Of a stretch of 64,000 nt of DNA, positions 49,362-62,650 are shown piece by piece. A model generated the notes under the pieces. That model made no database searches. It was not told the origin of the DNA and saw only the letters and a list, made by a program, of their open reading frames with translations. The number at the start of each line of letters is the position of its first letter. The first letter of the stretch is position 1. The stretch spans positions 14,107,191-14,171,190 of the forward strand of contig NC_088300.1 of assembly GCF_032854445.1 (NCBI RefSeq), written 5' to 3'. Made by a program: the position numbers and the translations under genes. This stretch comes from Liolophura sinensis. Taxonomy: Eukaryota; Mollusca; Polyplacophora; Chitonida; Chitonidae.

Positions 49362-50908
49362 CGTAAACCACAGACAGGCGAAAGATCGAGTTTCTGTGTG
49401 TTGTTTGCTTTACAGAAGTTGGTAACGGTCATTAATCAAACGTAACATATCATATGCAAAGGTTACAAAGCAAGACCGGGAAATGAGGATTGACATTTCA
49501 AAGTTTTATAAACTCGTTGGGACCTGTTGACTGGGAAATTCGGTCATAGCTCAAACATGGTTGTGTGTGAGTCATGCACTATGGTGATTACATCAGGGAA
49601 CATAGAGATAACGTCTAAAAGTCAAGCGGTCACTCAAATGTCCAGAGAGTTGGAAGCCATAAACAGCCAGTTAGCAGACGGTTTCGTCATAAAAGTTCTC
49701 TGCTACCATTGCAGCTGTCCCACTCTCCTCTCGCACACCTCATGGAAGATCATAAAGCCACGGGGTCTATTCACTCCGCTCCGACACGACAGGCTTTTTA
49801 GCGGAAGCCATTATGCAACATGGCCGTCATTTTACGTGACCCCATGACCTCTCTATGACCGCGCTCTCCCTGGCGGAGGCTTGGGGCGATCCGTGGGGCT
49901 AACCGACGCGCAATCAGGATCGTCACAAATCAAAAACACCGACGAGTGCTGATTGTATTTTGTTCCTTCCCATGAGTTACATCCTGATCTTCAGGGACAG
50001 GTGCCCAGAGCGAGCTGGGCCTCCAATCCCGTTCCCAGCTAAACAGAACTCAGTCTCTGTCTGCGCATTATGCTCGATTGCCCAACCCTAAAGCCCCCTG
50101 GCCCAGACTTGTTCGCTGCCCGATTTTAGACCCTAAGTCAAATTTTCTCCCACGGTGTGACAGTGCTTTACAAATCTGTGGGCTGGAGAATGGAGTAACA
50201 AATGACACGCTAGACTGCGCGTTCTCAAGCCGACCGGGCTGAATACGTAAGTTGACAGCACTCCGACCAATGCTAGCCGCTGATTCCCATTTCAGCATTA
50301 CAGCTGAATGGCAGCAAGAATCGTGCCAAGGTCGAATTACAATTCATCTGACGTAATGGAGACGGGCAATCCCAGGCTCTGTCAACCACGCCCATAACCT
50401 TCCGCAATCATTCTAGCAATATAGTACTTATGGCATTCAGCATCCATACTTTAATATAAGACGATGTTTTCAAGAATTAATTATATATACGCCTATATAT
50501 ATTGTTAAAAATGAAGTAGTGCTAGGCGCATTCCATATAAATAGCCACAGATGTCAATACTTGCTGTCTTTTTACGAGATAAATAGTGAATATCTGTGGC
50601 GTATTTGTATGGAATATTCCCTATTTTATTTATATTAATAACACACTGACATCTGACGGTGATGTCTACATTCGGACAAATTTCAGTCGTGATCTAATCT
50701 TCCAGGTTTATGGTTTGGGTTTGAATGCAAATTTCAAAATGCAACCTAACCAGGTTCCCGCGCATATCATGCAAAACGCTTTGGTCTGTTTTTCACACCT
50801 GCAGCTGTATTTTCAAAAGTATCAACACGAACTGCATGGAATGTCGCCTTCCATACATAAAAAGTATATCATATGCATGTGAACGTTTCAATGTATTATT
50901 TGGATTTC
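49362..50908. other. Unique noncoding stretch with a G+C-richer island
   Basis: No gene is recognised. The island at 49.5-50.4 kb contains, at 49970-49988, the 19-bp word also found inside the nested SINE. The 98-codon plus-strand frame at 50586-50882 has no motif and is treated as chance. Confidence 0.3.
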
Positions 50909-51104
50909 CGAAGAAGCAATGAAAACCAGTCGTCAAAGCTATATGCGAGTAAGAAGAAATGAAAACCAGTCGTCAAAGCTACATGCGTATAAGAAGCAAT
51001 GAAAACCAGTCGTCAAAGCTATATGCGAGTAAGAAGCATTGAAAACCAGTCGTCAAAGCTATATGCGAGTAAGAAGCAATGAAAAACAGTCGTCAAAGCT
51101 ATGT
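50909..51104. repeat. 40-bp tandem array, five units
   Basis: GAAAACCAGTCGTCAAAGCT recurs at 50921, 50961, 51001, 51041 and 51081 (last with one change), exactly 40 bp apart, followed by ATATGCGAGTAAGAAGCAAT. Units are nearly identical, so the array is young. Confidence 0.96.
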
Positions 51105-51444
51105 GTCATCTTGCAGAGATGTAACAGCTGAAAAGACCAGGTGCACTTTATGTCTCCATGTAGGGAGTCAGGAGTAATGTGGTCAACATTCTGTACAGAA
51201 CTGATAACACCTCAAGCTTTGTTGAAATCTAGTCTATGTTTGTGAAATACATGTTTTTTTTACCATAAACTTTGATAAATATATTATGTTTTTAAAAAGT
51301 TTATAAATCGTTCCTCCGGCCCCCGATCTCACTACATGCGTGTGGGGCCTTACATGATGACAATATTCGATCGGAAAGATTGGTGTGTTCGCTCGAGCCG
51401 TCTAACGTTCGCTGAAGGCGTCCTCTAATATAAAGGAAATATCT

Positions 51445-51601
51445 GTACGTCAGATGTGAGAACGTCCGTCAGTAACTTTCCAAAGGTTGGTGGTTTACCC
51501 CCAGACAATCAGTTTTCCTCCGCCTTAAAAACTTACCGCCATCTTATAAGCGAAACTTTCTCAAATATGGCACAACAACAATAAAATAAATAAATAAATT
51601 A
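51445..51601 (+). mobile_element. Diverged SINE
   Basis: GTACGTCAGATGTGAGAACG, CAAAGGTTGGTGGTTTACCC, ACCGCCATCTTATAAGCGAA and an AAATAAATAAAT tail follow the order of the common SINE centre and 3' end. It resembles the 11.29-kb copy most. Confidence 0.7.
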
Positions 51602-54319
51602 ATTCATTTGGTAGGATTTCTACAGATGAATGAAAAATATGGGTTAACTAGTGCGTAATAATATTATACAATACACTGGTAGGTTACGTTCAGTTTCAGA
51701 ATCGTTCTGATACAAAAAAGAAAACATTTTATTTGTATATGCCTATACGTTGTAGAACATAACTGACGTTAGAGATGAAGTGATGGGGTATCTGCATGTC
51801 TCGGTTTCACATATATTCTCAACAATAGGCTGCGAGCGAGCTAGGCGTTCAGTGATGTATTTAGGAATTATGTTTTGTTTGGAAACACCTGTGAGTAAGT
51901 TGCGTCGATATCCTGACACTGAACACCGGTTATCACTGCACCTCTCAGCGCGGACTGCAGAGAAAGCCATCTCCACAATCACAGCCACATAATAAGCCAT
52001 GCTCGGAAATCAATTGTGCCCGTTTCCTTTATCCGCCTGCAGCCAAACACTTCTCAAATTATGGTAAAAACGGCATTGTTACCATACATGCATTGTGCCA
52101 ATAATTCGGGGGGTAATTGTTGTCTCCGGCCATTGTTCCATGTCTCCAATTGTCTAACCCTCGCCACTTATTGCATGGGACTGCGCACAACAATGCCAAG
52201 GAGGAACTGTATTATACTCAAGACGTTTTCATTCATTGTCACTGGTCAGTCCACAACTATAGTCATCGTCCGGCGTGTCCAGTATGAGAAAACGGCTAGA
52301 GCAACAGGCCATTCAGAGCTATATCGGAAAAATCTTTTCACGGCCCAAATAATAGGATGACGAAATGAATGGAATTAGGCATTTACTCCAATAGGCGGGG
52401 TCCATGAAGGGGTTGGAGAAGACAAGAGAGCAGCCGACTCGACGGAATCACTGAAGCCGAAAGTACGGTCTCTAACTGATTAAACATGCATGTGGAAGAC
52501 TTCACACCTGGCTGATCTAAGAGCGCCAAATTCTGGAGAGGATTGGACTGTCAAACACTTCTCCCCATCTCTCTGTGTCTGTGGAATAAATGAAGTATTG
52601 ATCAGTCTGAAAATAAATAAACAAACGATTCCATAGTGCTCATCCTGATATGGGCTTAACGATACTTAAAGTATTTTCTGTCGCTTGTTGAAACTTTCTG
52701 GGCAGTTGACGAAGTCTGAGTAAAACATGAGTATCGTTTACCTCGCTGTTTCGGTTAAGTTGTAATATCATTAAATTTCAGTCAATGTGTGACACTGCTT
52801 CTGATTCTCCATGAGATCTAATTTCACTTCAGGTTTCACATCAGGTTTTTTTATGAATAAACTACTTTCTTAGAACCGAGTGCCAGTATCATCGTGATTT
52901 AATAGTTTTAATCTGGTTATATTTTCATTTCTATCTGATAGGTTTTCATAACATAACGTAGGCGTACTGTATATAATATTATTAGACCTTAAACTGTGTA
53001 TAGTTCATCACGTTATTCAGTTATCTATAAGTCTCGCACTCGTGTATGATGTAAGATATTAAGTAAAGTACACACTTAGGTCAGGTAGGTAGCATAGATG
53101 TATAATTCACACGGCGCAGAGAACACTTTGAAGGTTTTATTATTACTTATCTGTAATACGCTATCTCAAATGTAGGTCACACCTATTCACCCGCCTCCCC
53201 GCCCTCCAACAAAAATAAATTCCACAACACTTCTAAATTCTATTCATTCAAAATAATACCCCTCAATATAACGTATAATTAGTTTTGTGCGATGCAAATA
53301 AGAAAGCAATAAAACTTCTTTTTTAATTTCCCCGTTCAAGAATAATCTAACACAATAATACCAGAGAAACATATAATTTGGTTTTTTGGCAATGTATAAT
53401 TTTCTTGACATCGGCCCTTGTTCTGTTCCCATAGCCCATTTTCATCATATCTTTCTTAGTTTCAAATCACAACTAATCTAAACTGAAGCTTACGTTTCAT
53501 CTGATAAGAAATGAAAATGTATCCAATTTCTAATTAGTAAATGTGAAATACATTTTTATCAGAATATTGCTTAGAGTTTAATCGCTTCTTAATAATGCTC
53601 ATTAATATCGAGTGGACTTAATTTAATGTGATGTGTGGCAGATAACTTCTTCCAGCCGACTTTGCACCCGCATATTCTCCCAGCAACCTCCTGCCCCCAC
53701 CAATGCTGCACCCTCGCATAATCTTTACTCAAGGCGTGATGGACTGTTCTGTACCTCTGGCATGGGGGAAGTAAAGAATCGGGTGTTGTCATATGACATC
53801 GATTTTTGAGGAATCGGATTTTTACAACAGACATCCAAGAAGTGGATCATCAACAAACACTGGCATCAACTGATTTCTTTGACTATATGAGCATGTTTTG
53901 GAGGGAAAGTTCAAAGATCAACAGAAAAGCAAACCCCAAACAACAACAAACTTATCTTATCTATGTTTGTTATCTTAGACTGGAGACTTTTTGGAGAGTC
54001 AGTATAATGGCCGAGATGTTAAGGTGCTTGAGGAATCAGTCGTTGTGCCACACGTACAGTTCATTCTTCGATCAGGAACTTTGAAGATTTGCCTGTTTTG
54101 GTCGTAGCGGCATAAAGCGCTACTCTCTCTCGTGTAGTCTTGCATGAAGTTCTATGCAGACCACACGTGGAAAAGATAGGCAGTATGATTTGCCAAAGGC
54201 TAGTGGTTAACGATAGGCTATAATCTTTTATTAAAGGACTTGGTATGGCTTACATTGAAATTGCTCCGGAGATGGGATTGTATGTTTGAATATTTTTCGC
54301 TGCAGTGAAGTCTCTTTGT
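51602..54319. other. Unique noncoding stretch
   Basis: No gene is recognised. At 53680-53735 CCCAGCAACCTCCTG, CCCACCAATGCTGC and TACTCAAGGCGT may be a very decayed plus-strand SINE, but I am not confident. Overlapping frames at 51.74-52.36 kb have no motif. Confidence 0.3.
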
Positions 54320-54395
54320 GCTGGTGAGATATAGTGTCGTATAACTGAAAAAATGTTCAGTACGACGTAAAACTCCAATCATACATACATATATA
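54320..54395 (+). mobile_element. Degenerate SINE 3' end
   Basis: TGTCGTATAACTGAAAAAAT, GTACGACGTAAAACTCCAAT and CATACATACATATATA form a decayed tail of the common type. Confidence 0.65.
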
Positions 54396-55042
54396 TACAC
54401 ACATACATGCAAAGTTGACGCTTGCAAGACTGAGTTTGTCTCTCTGTGCTGTCTGGTGGTAGATGTGCCAATAGACTGAACAGGTATATTCTTGCTGGCT
54501 TAATGATAAACAGCGTTACGGGTGATACTTGAGAACGTCCTTATTTCATATCCATAATGCTGCTTCAATGAAACATAAAGTTGAGGTCACCAAGCATGTT
54601 TCCCGCATTTCTCCTGTCACCGTGAGCCTACACTTATCACTTCTTGTACTTGTAGTACACAACTGCTAAGTATCAAATGAAGGTGTCACAAGAACCATTT
54701 TGTTTTGCAGCCTTTGGCAGAACTCGTAATCCCAACCCGAAGGAGATATACAAGGTGGCGGTTAAGATAATGGTAAGCACCATATTTTGGCATCAACATG
54801 GATCAGTCTGTGTTTGGATCTGTGGCATGATGGAGTTAATGAACCATTCAGGGTTGTGGAAGAAAAATATACAAATATACCCATTGTGACGTCCCTTACA
54901 GTTGTTTTGAGCTTACGCGCACTTTTTGTGAATGAATGTTTCAGTTTTCTGAAATGCGTGCATAATATATGTTTTTTGTATGGAATTTCCAGTCGTAAAT
55001 TGCAGAATGCGTATATTTGGTCCATGTAGGTTATATAAATCT
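54396..55042. other. Unique noncoding stretch
   Basis: Overlapping short frames on both strands at 54.68-55.12 kb have no recognisable domain. Confidence 0.3.
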
Positions 55043-55056
55043 ATATATGTAGACAC

Positions 55057-55140
55057 CCATAATGCTGGCCGCTGTCGTATGAGTGAAATATTCTTGAGTA
55101 CAGTGTAAAACACCAATCAAATAAATAAATAAATAAATAA
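55057..55140 (+). mobile_element. 5'-truncated SINE tail with target-site duplication
   Basis: CCATAATGCTGGCCGCTGTC to a run of six AAAT repeats. ATATATGTAGACAC (55043-55056) and ATATATGGAGACAC (55141-55154) form a 14-bp duplication with one mismatch. Confidence 0.88.
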
Positions 55141-55154
55141 ATATATGGAGACAC

Positions 55155-58100
55155 AATGTTGATCATATAACATCAAGGTATTTGTAGGAGGACGGCACGT
55201 AACAGACACACATGTCTATTATAGACCGAAGCCTTATTATACAGCTCGCCAAGGCCTGTGACGGCCGTAGGAGACAAATCCCAGACCACTTGACTTGGAG
55301 CGTATAAGCGTCATCTGGGAAGAGCTTTCGTCTTTGATATCAAATTTCTACAGGGCAGTTACCACCTTAAATACCCTGTCATGGAAATTGCTTCTTCTTC
55401 AGGTGTGTAAGTGTGGTTTTTTATGACAAGAACTTTTGGATGTTTTACTCTCAAAAGAGCAGAACACCACATTTTGCCGATCCGTCTCTCACGTGTTGAG
55501 TATTTTCTAATCAAACAACTTAATATTATACGTGCATGCGGTGACAGTAATGCCTACCCCTCGGTCTTTAAAATTTAATAATCAATCAAAAATTTTAATC
55601 ATATCAAGATGGTGGCTCCTTATAGTAGGCCGCTCGCGGAAACAAACAGATTACCGAAACAATCGCTCATTTGGTGATGACAAACACCAAATTTGGCGTG
55701 AATACTACTTAAGTGTTCAGTTGCAAATGACCGATCACCACCTGGGAATCCAAACTGGAGGCCATTGTTTAATGATATGTCGTTCCTATTTTACACGAAT
55801 CTGTGAATAAAGCTTCACTGTTATACTGCTGTATCATTGAAATATGATATCATATTAGGCTTAACAAGCCACACAACAATGGGCAGACCAATATTTATTG
55901 GCCTTGTCCCTGAAGGATCGGCATATTATCAAATCTTTGACCACCAGACTCGGGATTGATCTCTGATCTCCCTCTTACTCTGTTAAGGTTCTGAAGCTCA
56001 ATAATCGAAGTCTTAAATTGAAGCTGCTATATAAGGAATGGCGGACATGGCTGTAATAGAACGGCCAGGTCGAATGTCGGTCAGCTATCAGCTCATCATA
56101 GGGTTTTAGAGCGAGTGTCGTCTGAACGATGGTCCAGCCCGTGACAACAGACGATTGCCGAACGTCTATGGTATAATCAAGGCCGGTCAACAATCTCCTC
56201 TGAGCCCCCAAGCCACATTCCAGACAGAATTGCATAAAGTAGCCATTCATGCGATAACAGTGTCCGGCGAGTGCTGGTGGCGAGATGCCGGCATGTCAGT
56301 TAACTGATCGTTACGTGACTATACAAACCCAGACACACATACATCTCGGGCTCTGACCATTCATTTGATATCACAAGTCCTAGCTGATCCGTGCCACGGG
56401 GAATTCTTCACCCACGTCCAATGTCAGGGCGGAATAACACGACGGTTATAAATCTAAAGAATTAGCATATAAAACCTGGACACGTTAGGCAACGTATACA
56501 GTTTACTACAATACCTGTTATGTACAATCCGGAGGCCAATTACGGGTGACGAGTCGGACCCGCGTGAGATATACGGTGCTATTCTTTACAACACAGAACA
56601 CGATTTACAGAACAGATAATGTCGTAAGTTAAAAGTCATCTTATGCCGTGAATTATTATGGCTTAACGTGACGCAATCAAGAAATATAAGACCATAATGT
56701 AAAGAAATATTGCCTTTATTGTCCATAGGCATCATGGAGGTAAGAGGACAAATGGTTTACAGTTGCTAGCACCAAGAAGGAAACACATGACGAGAACATA
56801 TAGCCAACGTATTAAGACAACGTTTTTTGTGGTCTTTTGAAGACATTTACATCGCTTTATTGACCAAGTGCTTTATTGGTCTTCAAGTAGAACCCACTTG
56901 AACACCATTATCACGCTGACCAAAGAAAATAAAAACGACAGAAGGTTGTAATGGTGAACCAAAATGATTAGAGGATAAAAGAAGATACCTATATATACAT
57001 AAATACACACTGATGGACACCATTGCCTTAGATGACAAGATACAACATAAAACGGCAATATTATGACGAGATTGTAATAAAATTGGATTGAGGTAAAGTT
57101 CAGAAACGTTCAACGTGTACAATGACAAAACTTTCGCACGTGCATTGTTGTTTAGCGAAATATACGCCCCAAAGCGAATAGGCGGAACACAACTTAAAGT
57201 TGTAAAATGGGAATTTGGTTGGTGAAAGACCATAAATATACACATCGTATTCATGGCTCATTGACGAGAGGCCAAAAAGTGTTTATTTAAAGAACATCTC
57301 AACGGTCGATATTAAGGGAAATAAGGTCATTAAACTGTCTGTAGGTCAAAATATTCAGTAGTGAAAAACAACCCTAACAATAAAACAGAGAACCAAAGAA
57401 ATAAGTAAATTTGGACACGAAGAATACCATAATTATTTCTGACAAAGATAATCTTTCGGTTTTCAATTTGGGATAAATTTTCGCACAGTTTCTGTTGCTT
57501 TTTGGTAACTTCTCAGAATGGTCGAGCATGGAGTTTGGCGGGTCTTTCAGAATGAGCCGCGAGGTCAGGAGGGTGTTCAATGTTATCTCTACTTTCTGTT
57601 ATTTGTTCTCATCGAACGTCTCGATTAGATTGTGCCGATACGGAACATCTATATAGATCCGAAGAGATATGATAGGTATGAAAGTGTAATGGATTGCTGA
57701 TCGCATTTCCCTTAGACTTTTAGGTCCAACTAAACACGCGTCAAGCACGTAGCCGGCGGCCAGCGGAGGCTGATTTGTTCCTGGAAGGTTGGGGGTGTGG
57801 GGGGACATTACAAGCCTTTTTGATACAACTCCTGACAGAAAGCCTTTTACCACCTCAGCCGACGTCCTGGAGCAGAGTGGACTGAAGGTCAAATCCCCAG
57901 CGGCCAGACCTGTTTACTTATAGCATGCAAAAGTACCATTCAGACAAATGCAATCATTATATCGTTGCCTTAACCTGACAGAAGTCTGAGACCCGGGGGT
58001 ACAGGGCTAGGATTTACCCCAGGGTCCGCTGACTTCCGCCTCCCACGGAAGCCCCTTGACACTTGATGGCTAGCCGTCTCTTCACCTATTAGAGCCTCTT

Positions 58101-59329
58101 ATAAGAGCATTAAGTTTACCTACAGTACCAAAATAAATACACATGAAAGAAGAAATTCAAGTGTAGTCCCTCTTGACCGAAGACTACAAGGACTTCAAGT
58201 TGTTTCGTCTTTATATACATCAACATTAGACGTTTGACATAACTTGACGTAAAAGAATAGGAGAAAATATTTACTCCAATATTTACTGAAGTATAGTACT
58301 TTTATCCGACTCTTGTGAAGTAACCCGACGGTATCCTGAAAGGTTCATTACCAAGATGAAAGCCATGGTCATGAATGTCCTTCCGTGGAGAGCCGAACGC
58401 CTGCCAGTTAAGGCTGGTTTGGTACAAATTACTTATCATATCACGTTACCGTAGTTTGTCAATAATGTCTCCTTGGGGTTATCTAACTGCGAATATAGTC
58501 ACTGGAGTCGCCAAGAGCGTTCGCATTCAAGAAGTAGATATAAGAGAATGTAGACTACGTTTAGGTACGGCGATTCTCTGGACCATTGATTGCTGCAGAC
58601 CCGAGTTGTTAAAGGCTTCATGTTATATATTATGGCGCAGCAATTGCCCTGGAGCGGCAATGGATTGTGTACCGTCTGGCCGTCTGATAGCCATTAAATT
58701 AGGTGGCGCAATAACAATAAGAACGATATATCGATTGGACTGGCCAGACAGGTCTCCCCGTTGAAGTGAGAATTCATACTTACCGGCGATTTCACGGCGA
58801 CTCGGCTAATGCCAGCACCAAGGAGAATAGGTCATCCTACAGACACACCGAGGATCGACCAAACCAGGGCTCTGTAGTCCAAATTGGACACGCATCTATT
58901 TTGGTACAGTACCCATTTGACGTCGCGCCGGTCGAAGCTGGCAGAGGACATCAAATGACATGATAGATACCAGTGTTTTAGTGAGGAGTTCTCCGAAACG
59001 AGACACTTGATTGACTTCTACAACAGTGTAATTCTGAAACTTTCTTTACACAGAGCACATGGGCGATAACGAAGTCTGATCGAAGCATTGTCAGAATGTT
59101 AGCAGCACATTTAACAACAGTACAGAAAAGATTGATTATTATTTTTTCCCCTTGAATAATGACGTCATAACACTGTTTCAATTTCATCATTAATATCGTT
59201 TCTGTTAGCCTCCGGGAACATCTTTGTTTTGTGAAATTGCAATTTACCATCGCTGTAACAACGCCTGGAAATATAGCTATGGGTTTAGATTACAGGCAGA
59301 TTGGAATGAAACTCCACGCCGTCATTTTC
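55155..59329. other. Unique noncoding stretch with G+C-richer islands
   Basis: No gene is recognised. Islands lie at about 55.9-56.6, 57.7-58.1 and 58.35-58.96 kb. The largest plus-strand frame (58375-58764, 129 codons) has arginine-rich text but no motif I know. The minus-strand frames at 56.87-57.25 and 57.6-57.9 kb are likewise unrecognised. Confidence 0.3.
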
Positions 59330-59905
59330 CTCCAGTACACGGTAGCTTTACTGTCGTATCACATGACCTCTAGGGCATCATATCTATCTCCTTTATTGGA
59401 GATCGAGATGATTTTACCGTCAATTCACGGTCACTTTACCGTCAAATTGCAGTTACTTTACCATGAACTCACGGTAACTTACGCCAATATTGCACTGTTG
59501 TTGCGACACATCAGTGAGGCTCTAATCGTGGTATCGTGGTCATCATACAATATCACATCAGTCATACCGCATTATAGCAGGTATGTGAAATTATCACTGC
59601 ATTCAGATCACGATGTCATTGCAAGACAGTAACATTAGAGTAATTAACCAATCCTAGTCCTATCATACTTAAACTTTATTGCGCTATTATTGCAATTCCC
59701 TCTTGGTATCGTTGAAGTAACATCACGATATTATTGCAGTCATATTGCAGTAATGCATGAAATTGTCTTTCTTATCGCGGCTCCATTATATCATATATAA
59801 CTACAGTCATATCGCGGTTTCATTAGAGTCATCATTACAGTGGTTTCACGATTTCACTGTGGTCATTTCTACATCACTATAGTCATTTCGCAGCCTTATA
59901 CTATT
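59330..59905. repeat. Degenerate ~22-bp minisatellite
   Basis: Three adjacent 22-mers are clearest near 59.42-59.49 kb: CAATTCACGGTCACTTTACC(GT), CAAATTGCAGTTACTTTACC(AT) and GAACTCACGGTAACTTACGC(CA). Further right, words such as CAGTCATATCGCGGTTTCAT and AGTCATTTCGCAG recur about every 22-24 bp. The period fades in places, so boundaries are approximate. Confidence 0.55.
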
Positions 59906-61494
59906 TGTTTCATGTTACTGCTTGTATAGCAACAAAACGTTCAACAATGTCTTCGGGAAAACTAACACAGGTTCCTTTGTAATAATAAGTAAGACAATTA
60001 TTTTGACATACAGTGGCTGAAACTAAAGCTTTTATTTTGATTTTATTTATTGAACTGACTGGTTCATTTGATTAATTTATTTGTTGATGATGATGGAGAG
60101 ATGCATCCGGACAGAGCCTGCATGAAGAAACCATATGACTTTGATAATCATTATAACCACAGATTTCCTTAAAATCCACCCGTCAAAGGGATGCGCAATC
60201 GATCTTGTCTTACGGGCTGATGGAAAAAGTATTCATTTTGTGTTGACTTATTATCCTTTCTTTGCATCTTACTTGTCTACGGCTATGTACATATATAACT
60301 TGATTTTGCATACAGTTTAACATGGTGACACCGAGCTGGGAATGCTGACAATGAATTGCCCACTGCTGCTGTAAGTTATGAAAGGAAGATATCGTTTAAT
60401 ATTATTCTCACTGTATGACAGAACGTCTGTATGGTGTGTTAACAAATTACTTCAAAAGCAAGGCTTCATAATAAAATGACATGATATAATCAAGACAACT
60501 AACAATGATGACTTATTCTAGTTATTTTTAAAAAAGAAGGATTTCATCAACCTATGGGATAAAGGCACCCTGGCATCACAAGGCATCGTGAACACCCAAA
60601 CAGACATACCTTCGCCCTTGCAAATCAGTAGAAAGTGAAGACTGTGTCATTCAGTCTTGGTGTATATATCAGATATAGATATTTACTGACCCTTCCTACA
60701 TCACGTTACAGCTTCTTCCACAGCTCATGTCATGCTATAGATTCCATCAGATCAGAATAGCACAGGACAAAACTCATTTAGGAGCCCTTTGTCAAAATGT
60801 CAGGCTCATACTCGAAAATATTATTGATATTATACACCTGAAATCTGGGAAGAGATTTTATTGACTAATTCATATTTAGTTCCATTTAACTCCACCGAAT
60901 CTACCAACACAGGTTATAACTATACATGCACATGGTAATAAAGTGGACCTAAGCCACATTTCATAATCAAGAAATAAGAAGCATATAGCAACGCAGTGAT
61001 TTGATGTCCAGCAATATACGGTATCACACTAGAGATAAAATGGTCATTTAGAATGATTCGATGACATACAGGGGTAATATAAATAGACCTGTAAAATGAA
61101 ATACAATATGTGCGCACAGCTGATGAAATTATATCTGTTCGAAGGCTGAAGCGAATAGCTCGGCCTGGTGTTATATAAATGCACCAGAAAGCAACAGACA
61201 TGCATGATGAAGGCTATCTGATCTCAACAATCTATTGTCCGCCCTTGAAAGTAGAGATGTGCCCGCATATATAATTACGTCAAAGACCTAGCGACATCAA
61301 AGCTAAATTGGCTTGGATAAGGCCAGTCAAATCCTAGCGATATCTGTCAATGTTTATTATATTGATTAGAGATCGATCCTCAGGTAATGATCAGCTTGAG
61401 TGTGCTGGAAATTACGTGTCATATCATTTCCACCTGGTCAGTACGTTCCTTGTTGACCTTTTGACCGATACATGTGTCATGTTATAAGGCATGT
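59906..61494. other. Unique A+T-rich stretch
   Basis: Nothing recognisable. Minus-strand 60920-61201 (93 codons) has no motif. Confidence 0.3.
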
Positions 61495-62510
61495 GTATGG
61501 AGTGACGGAATTGTTATCTGTGTTATATTCTGATTCATGTCACTGAGCGACGTAATTATTACCTGTGTTATGTTATGATATACGCACCTGAGTGAAGTAA
61601 TTGTTACCTATTTTATGTTATGATATACGTACCTGAGTGACGTAATTGTTACCTGTGTTATGTGATACATACACCTGAGTGATGTAATTGCTACGTGTAT
61701 TATGTTATGATATACGTACCTGAGTGACGTAATTGTTACCTGTGTTATGTTATGATACATACGCCTGAGTGATGTAATTGTTACCTGTGTTATGTTATGA
61801 TACATACACCTGAGTGACGTAATTGTTATCCGTGTTATGTTATGATATACACACCTGAACGATGTAATTGTTGCCTGTGTTATTTTATGATGCTCCTCAG
61901 CGAGGGAATTGGTATCTGTGTTATTATTATCATTCATGCACCTGAGCGACCTAATTGTTACCTGTGTTATGTTATGATACATACACCTGACTGACGTAAC
62001 TGTTACCTGTGTTATGTTATGATATACACACTTGAACGATGTAATTTTTACCTGTGTTATTGTTATGATGCTCCTCAGCAAGGAAATTGGTATCTGTGTT
62101 ATATTATCATTCATGCACCTGAGCGACCTAATTGTTACCTGTGTTATGTGATGATATACGTACCTGAGTGACGTAATTGTTACCTGTGTTATGTTATGAA
62201 ATACGTCCCTGGGTGACGTGATTGTTATCCGTGTTATGTTATGACATAAGCACCTGAACGATGTAATTGTTACCTGTGTTATGTTATGATGCTCCTCAGC
62301 GAGGGAATTGGTATCTGTGTTATATTATCATTCATGCACCTGAGCGATCTAATTGTTACCTGTGTTATGTTATGATACATACACCTGACTGACGTAACTG
62401 TTACCTGTGTTATGTTATGATATACTCACCTGAACGACGTAATTGTTACCTGTGTTATGTTTTGATGCTCCTCATCGAGAGGATTGGTATCTGTGTTATA
62501 TTATCACTTA
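61495..62510. repeat. Terminal satellite, 45-bp-type units with higher-order structure
   Basis: Unit: CACCTGAGTGACGTAATTGT, TACCTGTGTTATGTTATGAT, ACATA (45 nt, with 42-44-nt variants). A distinct variant with TGCTCCTCAGCGAGG recurs at 61891, 62069, 62290 and 62466, that is every 176-178 or 221 bp, showing a 4- to 5-unit higher-order repeat. The longest minus-strand frame (61608-62114) follows this repeat and is not a gene. Confidence 0.92.
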
Positions 62511-62650
62511 TGCATTATGTTATGATACACCTGAGCGACGTGATTGTTACCTGTTTTATGTTATGATACACCTGAGCGACGTGATTGTTACCTGTGTTAT
62601 GTTATGATACACCTGAGCGACGTGATTGTTACCTGTGTTATGTTATGGTG
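62511..62650. repeat. Terminal satellite, 41-bp units
   Basis: Three near-identical units of ACACCTGAGCGACGTGATTG plus TTACCTGTGTTATGTTATGA plus T. They differ from the 45-bp type by loss of the ACATA-like end. Confidence 0.9.

Noticed and set aside
50909-51104. A CRISPR array
   Set aside because: The 40-bp units are contiguous with no unique spacers, and the window is eukaryotic in character.
53680-53735. Very decayed plus-strand SINE
   Set aside because: Only three short words match in order, which is not enough to distinguish it from chance.
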